Source of the DNA: Betaproteobacteria bacterium | GTDB taxonomy: Bacteria; Pseudomonadota; Gammaproteobacteria; Burkholderiales; Burkholderiaceae_C | Direction of reading: 5' to 3' | Length of the DNA: 64,000 nucleotides | NCBI GenBank assembly: GCA_016704535.1 | Contig: JADIZZ010000003.1 | Coordinates: 248,001 to 312,000, forward strand | Part shown: positions 60,402-64,000 of the stretch, piece by piece | Position numbering within the stretch: position 1 is the first letter of the stretch | Layout: each line of letters opens with the position of its first letter | The notes under the pieces: model-generated | The model's database searches: none | What the model was told of the DNA's origin: nothing | What the model saw: only the letters and a program-made list of their open reading frames with translations | Made by a program: the position numbers and the translations under genes

Positions 60402-61772
60402 TCAGTAGGACTTGCCTGTCCACACCGTCTTGATGTTCGTGAATTCGCGCAGGCCGTGCACACCAAGTTCGCGGCCGTAGCCCGACTGCTTGACGCCGCC
60501 GAAGGGTAGCCGTGGATCGGACGCGACGACCGCGTTGACGAAAACCGCTCCGGCATCGATCTCGCGTGACAGCCTGCGGGCGCGTGCCAGGTCGCTCGTC
60601 CACAGTGCGGCGCCGAGGCCGAACTCGGTGGCGTTGGCCACGTCGACCGCCTCTTCTGCGCTGCCAACGCGGATGATGGCCGCGGCAGGGCCGAAGGTCT
60701 CTTCGCGCGCGGCCGTCATGTGCGGCGTGACGTGGTCGAGCACGGTGGGCGCGTAGAAGCAGCCCGAGCCGTCGAGCGGCTTGCCGCCGACGCGCAGCGT
60801 GGCCCCCTGCGCCACGGTGGCCTGCACCTGGGCATGCAGTTCGTCGCGCAGGTTGGCGCGGGCCATCGGGCCGATCTGTGTGCCGGCGGCCATCGGGTCG
60901 CCCACCACCAGCTTCCCGGCAAGTTCGCTCAGCAGGTCGGCGAAGGCGTCGGCCACGCCGTGTTCGACGATGAAACGCTTGGCCGCGATGCAACTCTGCC
61001 CGGTGTTCTGGAAACGGGCCTTCAGCGCCGCCTGCGCCGCGGCCGGGATGTCGGCATCGGCCAGCACGATGAAGGGGTCGGAGCCGCCGAGTTCCAGCAC
61101 CTGCTTCTTCATCGCGTGCCCGGCGGCCGAGGCGATGGCACGGCCGGCCGGTGTCGAGCCGGTGAAGGTGACGCAGGCGATGCGGCCGTCCTCGATCAGC
61201 CCGCGCACGGCGGGTGACTCCACCAGCAGCGTGGCGAAGAGGCCCGCTGGTGCGCCAGCTTCCTCGAACACCGCGTCCAGCGCCAGCGCACACTGCGGCA
61301 CGTTGCTGGCGTGCTTCAGCACCACGGCGTTGCCCGCGGCCAGCGCCGGGGCGATGGCGCGGATGGCCTGCCAGAAGGGGTAGTTCCAGGGCATCACCGC
61401 CAGCAGCACGCCTAAAGCGTCGTAGACGACGCGGCTGTCGCTGGCGGCGCTGGCCACCGGCTCGTCGTTCAGGAAGGCCGGCGCGTGTTCCGCGTAGAAG
61501 TCGCAGGTCATCGCGCACTTCTCGATCTCGCCGCGCGCCTCGACCAGGGGCTTGCCCATCTCCAGCGTGATCAGCGTCGCGTAGCGCTCGGCGTTCTTGC
61601 GCAGCACCCGCGCCACGGCCTGCAGCAGCGGCGTGCGCTCGGTCACCGGCCGCCGGCGCCAGGCGCGCTGCGCGGCCACGGCCGCGGTCAGCCGCCGGTC
61701 GACCGTGAAAGCGTCGTGGGCGTCGAAACGGGCCAGCGTCTCGCCGCTGGCCGGGTTGAGGGATCGGATCAT
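60402..61772 (-). CDS. NAD(P)-dependent aldehyde dehydrogenase (succinate-semialdehyde type)
   Basis: Protein of 456 aa that oxidises an aldehyde to the acid. Family motifs: MPWNYPFWQAIRAIAPALAA, VTFTGSTPAGRAIASAAGHA, the general base Glu in LELGGSDPFIVL, and the nucleophile Cys in FQNTGQSCIAAKRFIV, then GVKQSGYGRELG. The compact N-terminus and overall pattern are closest to short-chain semialdehyde dehydrogenases (GabD/Sad type). In this cluster a semialdehyde from ring cleavage or decarboxylation is the likely substrate. Confidence 0.9.
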   Translation of the reverse strand: MIRSLNPASGETLARFDAHDAFTVDRRLTAAVAAQRAWRRRPVTERTPLLQAVARVLRKNAERYATLITLEMGKPLVEARGEIEKCAMTCDFYAEHAPAFLNDEPVASAASDSRVVYDALGVLLAVMPWNYPFWQAIRAIAPALAAGNAVVLKHASNVPQCALALDAVFEEAGAPAGLFATLLVESPAVRGLIEDGRIACVTFTGSTPAGRAIASAAGHAMKKQVLELGGSDPFIVLADADIPAAAQAALKARFQNTGQSCIAAKRFIVEHGVADAFADLLSELAGKLVVGDPMAAGTQIGPMARANLRDELHAQVQATVAQGATLRVGGKPLDGSGCFYAPTVLDHVTPHMTAAREETFGPAAAIIRVGSAEEAVDVANATEFGLGAALWTSDLARARRLSREIDAGAVFVNAVVASDPRLPFGGVKQSGYGRELGVHGLREFTNIKTVWTGKSY

Positions 61773-61805
61773 CGGAGCTTTCGTCGGGGGGGCTTGGGTT
61801 GACGT

Positions 61806-62870
61806 TCAGACCAGCGGCGGCAGGCCGAGTTCGACCGACAGCGCGGCCAGGTCGGCGATGACGCCGGCCGAGATCGGGATGCCTTCGGCGCCGTACTGCA
61901 GGCGCCGCTGGTGGCTCTGCTCGCCCGGCAGCCAGATGCGCTTGACGCCTTCCAGCCTTTCGCTGTGGCGGATGTCGCGCACCAGCGTGTCGACCTGGGA
62001 CTTGAAGGCCGCCGGGTCGCCGAAGGCCTTCAGGTCGATGACCAGGATGGCCTGGCCGGTGTTGGTCTTGCTGACGTGGTCCTTGTTGAAGTCGACGACC
62101 TGGCGCCCCATCGCCGCGCCCTGCAGCGTGCCGGCCAGCAGGCCGACGATGAGCGCGAGGCCATAACCCTTGTGGCCGCCGATCGGCAGCAGGAAACCTT
62201 CGTCGGCGCGTTTCGGGTCGAGCAGCGGCTGGCCCTTGCGGTCGATCATCCAGCCCTCGGGCATCATCTCGCCCGCCTTGGCCTTGGCCTTCACCTTGCC
62301 GTAGGCGGCCACGGTGGTGGCCATGTCCAGCACCACCGGCGGCTCGTCCAGCGTGGGCACGCCGACGGCGATCGGGTTGGTCGACAGCAGCATCTCCATG
62401 CCGCCCCAGGGCGGCAGGTGGTTGGCGTTGCCGACGGCGAAATACAGGCCGATCATGTCGTGCTCGATGGGCATGCGCGCATACAGCGACGCCGGGCCTG
62501 CGTGGTTGCTGGACCGCACGCCCACCCAGGCCACGCCCGCCGTGCGCGCCTTCTCGATCGCCAGTTCGACCGCGCGCGACACCACCAGGTGGCCCATGCC
62601 GTTGTCGCCGTCCAGCACCGCCATCGCGGGCTTCTCGTGCACCACGGTGATGTTGGGCCGCACGTTCAGGCCACCGGCGCGGATGCGCTTGACGTACATC
62701 GGCAGCCGGATGACGCCATGGCCGTCCGAGCCCTGCAGGTCGGCCTGCGCCATCAGGCCGCCGACCTTCAGCGCATCGGCTTCGGGCAGGCCCACGTGCT
62801 GCAGCGTGCCGGCGATGAAGGCCTGCAGGCGCTCGACGGGGATCAATACCTGTTTGCTATCTGTTGCCAT
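61806..62870 (-). CDS. Ldh-family (malate/L-lactate/ureidoglycolate-type) NAD(P)-dependent dehydrogenase
   Basis: Protein of 354 aa of the malate/L-sulfolactate dehydrogenase family, unrelated to classical MDH. Motifs: LMAQADLQGSDGHGVIRLPM, GVRSSNHAGPASLYA, LLSTNPIAVGVPT, VLDMATTVAAYGKV and PIGGHKGYGLALIVGLLAG. It reduces or oxidises a 2-hydroxy/2-keto acid. It is first in the minus-strand cluster, divergent from the LysR gene across 129 bases with a LysR-type box, so it is the likely first target of that regulator. Confidence 0.9.
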   Translation of the reverse strand: MATDSKQVLIPVERLQAFIAGTLQHVGLPEADALKVGGLMAQADLQGSDGHGVIRLPMYVKRIRAGGLNVRPNITVVHEKPAMAVLDGDNGMGHLVVSRAVELAIEKARTAGVAWVGVRSSNHAGPASLYARMPIEHDMIGLYFAVGNANHLPPWGGMEMLLSTNPIAVGVPTLDEPPVVLDMATTVAAYGKVKAKAKAGEMMPEGWMIDRKGQPLLDPKRADEGFLLPIGGHKGYGLALIVGLLAGTLQGAAMGRQVVDFNKDHVSKTNTGQAILVIDLKAFGDPAAFKSQVDTLVRDIRHSERLEGVKRIWLPGEQSHQRRLQYGAEGIPISAGVIADLAALSVELGLPPLV

Positions 62871-62961
62871 GACGCGTGCGGAGGAGGCCGTTCTACTGGG
62901 CGAAAGGGAGAATGTTAGGCAGGAGGTGCTTGCCCGTCCAATGCCGATGCCGTTGCTTGCA

Positions 62962-62976
62962 ATATCATTTTGGTAT
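62962..62976. promoter_or_regulatory. LysR-type operator between ldh and lysR
   Basis: ATATC-ATTTT-GGTAT is a 15-base imperfect palindrome of the T-N11-A form, 24 bases before the LysR start and in an AT-rich patch in otherwise GC-rich DNA. It is a likely recognition site for the adjacent regulator. Confidence 0.5.
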
Positions 62977-62999
62977 CGCAAGGGCTCTAGGAAACCCTG

Positions 63000-63929
63000 A
63001 TGAACCTGCGTGCCCTGCGCTACTTCGTCGCCATTGCCGATGCCGGCAGCTTCACCGCCGCAGCGGCGGCCGTCGCCGTGGCGCAACCCGCGCTGACACG
63101 CCAGCTGCGCGAGCTGGAATCCGACCTCGGCGTCCAGCTGCTGCTGCGCCTGCCGCGCGGCGTGAGGCTGACACCGGCCGGCGTCACGCTCTACGAATCC
63201 GCGCAGCGCATGCTGGCCGAGGCGGCACGGGTGCGCCAACTGCTGGCCAACCGCCCGGCCGACAGCCAGGCGGCGGTGGTGCTGGGTGCGTCGCCGACGC
63301 TGGCGCGGGTGCTGCTGCCGGGGCTGTTCGAAAGCTGCCAGCGCGGTGTTTCGGGCATCCAGCTGCGTGCCCGCGAGGCCTTCACGCCGGCACTGCTGGA
63401 CTGGCTGGAGCGCGGCATGATCGACATGGCCATCGTCACCAACCCCGATGCCGGGCGCCCGCTGTCGCTGTTCCCGCTGCTCGGCGAACCCTTCGCGCTG
63501 GTCTCGCACCCGTCGCTGCACATCGACCCGGTGGTGTCGATCCGCCAGCTTGCGGCGGTGCCGCTGCTGGTGACCAGCCTGCACCGCGGCCTGGTCGAAC
63601 GTCAACTGCTGCCGCTGGGCGGACGGCTGAACGTGCGCGCCGAGATCGACTCGGTGGATTCGATACGTGAACTGGTGCTGCACGGCCCCTGGGCGACGGT
63701 GATGCCGATCTCGGTCTTCAAGGACCCGTCGGCGGCGCGCAGCGTGGTCATCTCCGAGATCACCGGCGTGCAGCTCAACCGCCTGCTGGTGCTGGCCATG
63801 CGCATCGAGAACCGCGACAACTCGCCGCAGCTGGCTCTGAAGGAGATCATCGAGGCCGAGTTCACAAGGCTGGCGCGCCGCGGCATGTTCAGCTTTGCTT
63901 CGTCCGCCGACCCCGCGCCGGCCGCCTGA
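63000..63929 (+). CDS. LysR-family transcriptional regulator
   Basis: DNA-binding regulator of 309 aa. The N-terminal winged helix-turn-helix is MNLRALRYFVAIADAGSFTA then AVAQPALTRQLRELESDLGV. The co-inducer domain follows from about residue 90 (AAVVLGASPTLARVLLPGLF). It resembles regulators of aromatic or carboxylate catabolism. It is divergent from the Ldh-type gene and presumably controls the 51556-62870 cluster in response to a pathway intermediate. The start is supported by the conserved first residues. Confidence 0.93.
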   Translation: MNLRALRYFVAIADAGSFTAAAAAVAVAQPALTRQLRELESDLGVQLLLRLPRGVRLTPAGVTLYESAQRMLAEAARVRQLLANRPADSQAAVVLGASPTLARVLLPGLFESCQRGVSGIQLRAREAFTPALLDWLERGMIDMAIVTNPDAGRPLSLFPLLGEPFALVSHPSLHIDPVVSIRQLAAVPLLVTSLHRGLVERQLLPLGGRLNVRAEIDSVDSIRELVLHGPWATVMPISVFKDPSAARSVVISEITGVQLNRLLVLAMRIENRDNSPQLALKEIIEAEFTRLARRGMFSFASSADPAPAA

Positions 63930-63939
63930 CCGGGCCGGC

Positions 63940-64000
63940 TCAGCTGCCGCGCAGCGCGACGTCGAGGCGGTCGACGACCTGGGACCAGTCGGCGTCCTGG
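63940..64000 (-). CDS. C-terminal end of an unidentified protein, cut by window edge
   Basis: The minus-strand frame from the window edge ends QDADWSQVVDRLDVALRGS and a TGA at 63940-63942, ten bases from the convergent LysR stop. Codon use is typical of the window. Twenty residues are too few to identify a family. Confidence 0.4.
   Translation of the reverse strand, partial: QDADWSQVVDRLDVALRGS

Overview
The window is GC-rich DNA from a motile Gram-negative bacterium, most likely a betaproteobacterium of the order Burkholderiales (Rubrivivax/Leptothrix/Methylibium-like). This rests on gene content and order: flhDC-motAB-cheYZ-flhBAF-flhG-fliA joined to flgNMA/flgB-L, xseB-ispA-dxs, and Bug/TctC binding proteins with LysR control. 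The genus is inferred from style, not from any search. No rRNA, tRNA, CRISPR array, insertion sequence or prophage was seen.

Layout. 1-2720 (minus): the end of a sulfurtransferase gene, an EamA exporter and a Rieske oxygenase. 2946-6886 (plus): xseB-ispA-dxs and folE2, closed by a strong terminator. 7248-33717: a nearly continuous flagellar block with the master regulator flhDC, the stator motAB, cheYZ, the export genes flhBA, flhF (frameshifted here), a MinD/FlhG-like gene without a P-loop, fliA (sigma-28), a soluble chemoreceptor, the minus-strand flgA-flgM-flgN set and the rod/hook/ring genes flgB to flgL. An extradiol dioxygenase gene (ygiD type) interrupts it between cheZ and flhB. 33714-45986: a signalling block, translationally coupled to flgL at its start, with an HDOD protein, a multi-PAS HisKA_2 kinase plus ANTAR regulator, a membrane kinase, an Hpt protein, a REC-PAS-GGDEF-EAL protein, a GGDEF protein and an unknown protein. 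45990-51494: copper ATPase, copper chaperone, a CzcI-like protein, a DsbA-like protein and a glutaredoxin-CcdA fusion. 51556-62870 (minus): an apparent catabolic cluster (two Bug proteins, amidohydrolase, two-subunit molybdenum hydroxylase, CobW GTPase, LVIVD propeller protein, cupin, aldehyde dehydrogenase, Ldh-type dehydrogenase) with a divergent LysR gene at 63000.

Reading both strands for the sigma-28 pattern (TCAAG or TAAAG, about 11 bases, GCCGATAA) gives six candidate promoters. They lie before motA, cheY, flgM, the Hpt/GGDEF-EAL pair and an unknown gene at 45264, and one lies just after flhC. The last one is followed within about 80 bases by a hairpin and a near-perfect intrinsic terminator with no coding frame between. 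It is therefore a candidate flagellar-sigma-driven small RNA, and it carries an exposed CUCCUCCU anti-Shine-Dalgarno tract. In two cases (motA, cheY) the TAA stop of the preceding gene is the end of the -10 element.

Other points: a two-module dispersed repeat present twice (29726 and 58862) with a conserved hairpin but different loop; a CRP-like site before flhD; and a perfect 17-base palindrome before flhB. All functional calls are from reading motifs and context. No homology search was run.
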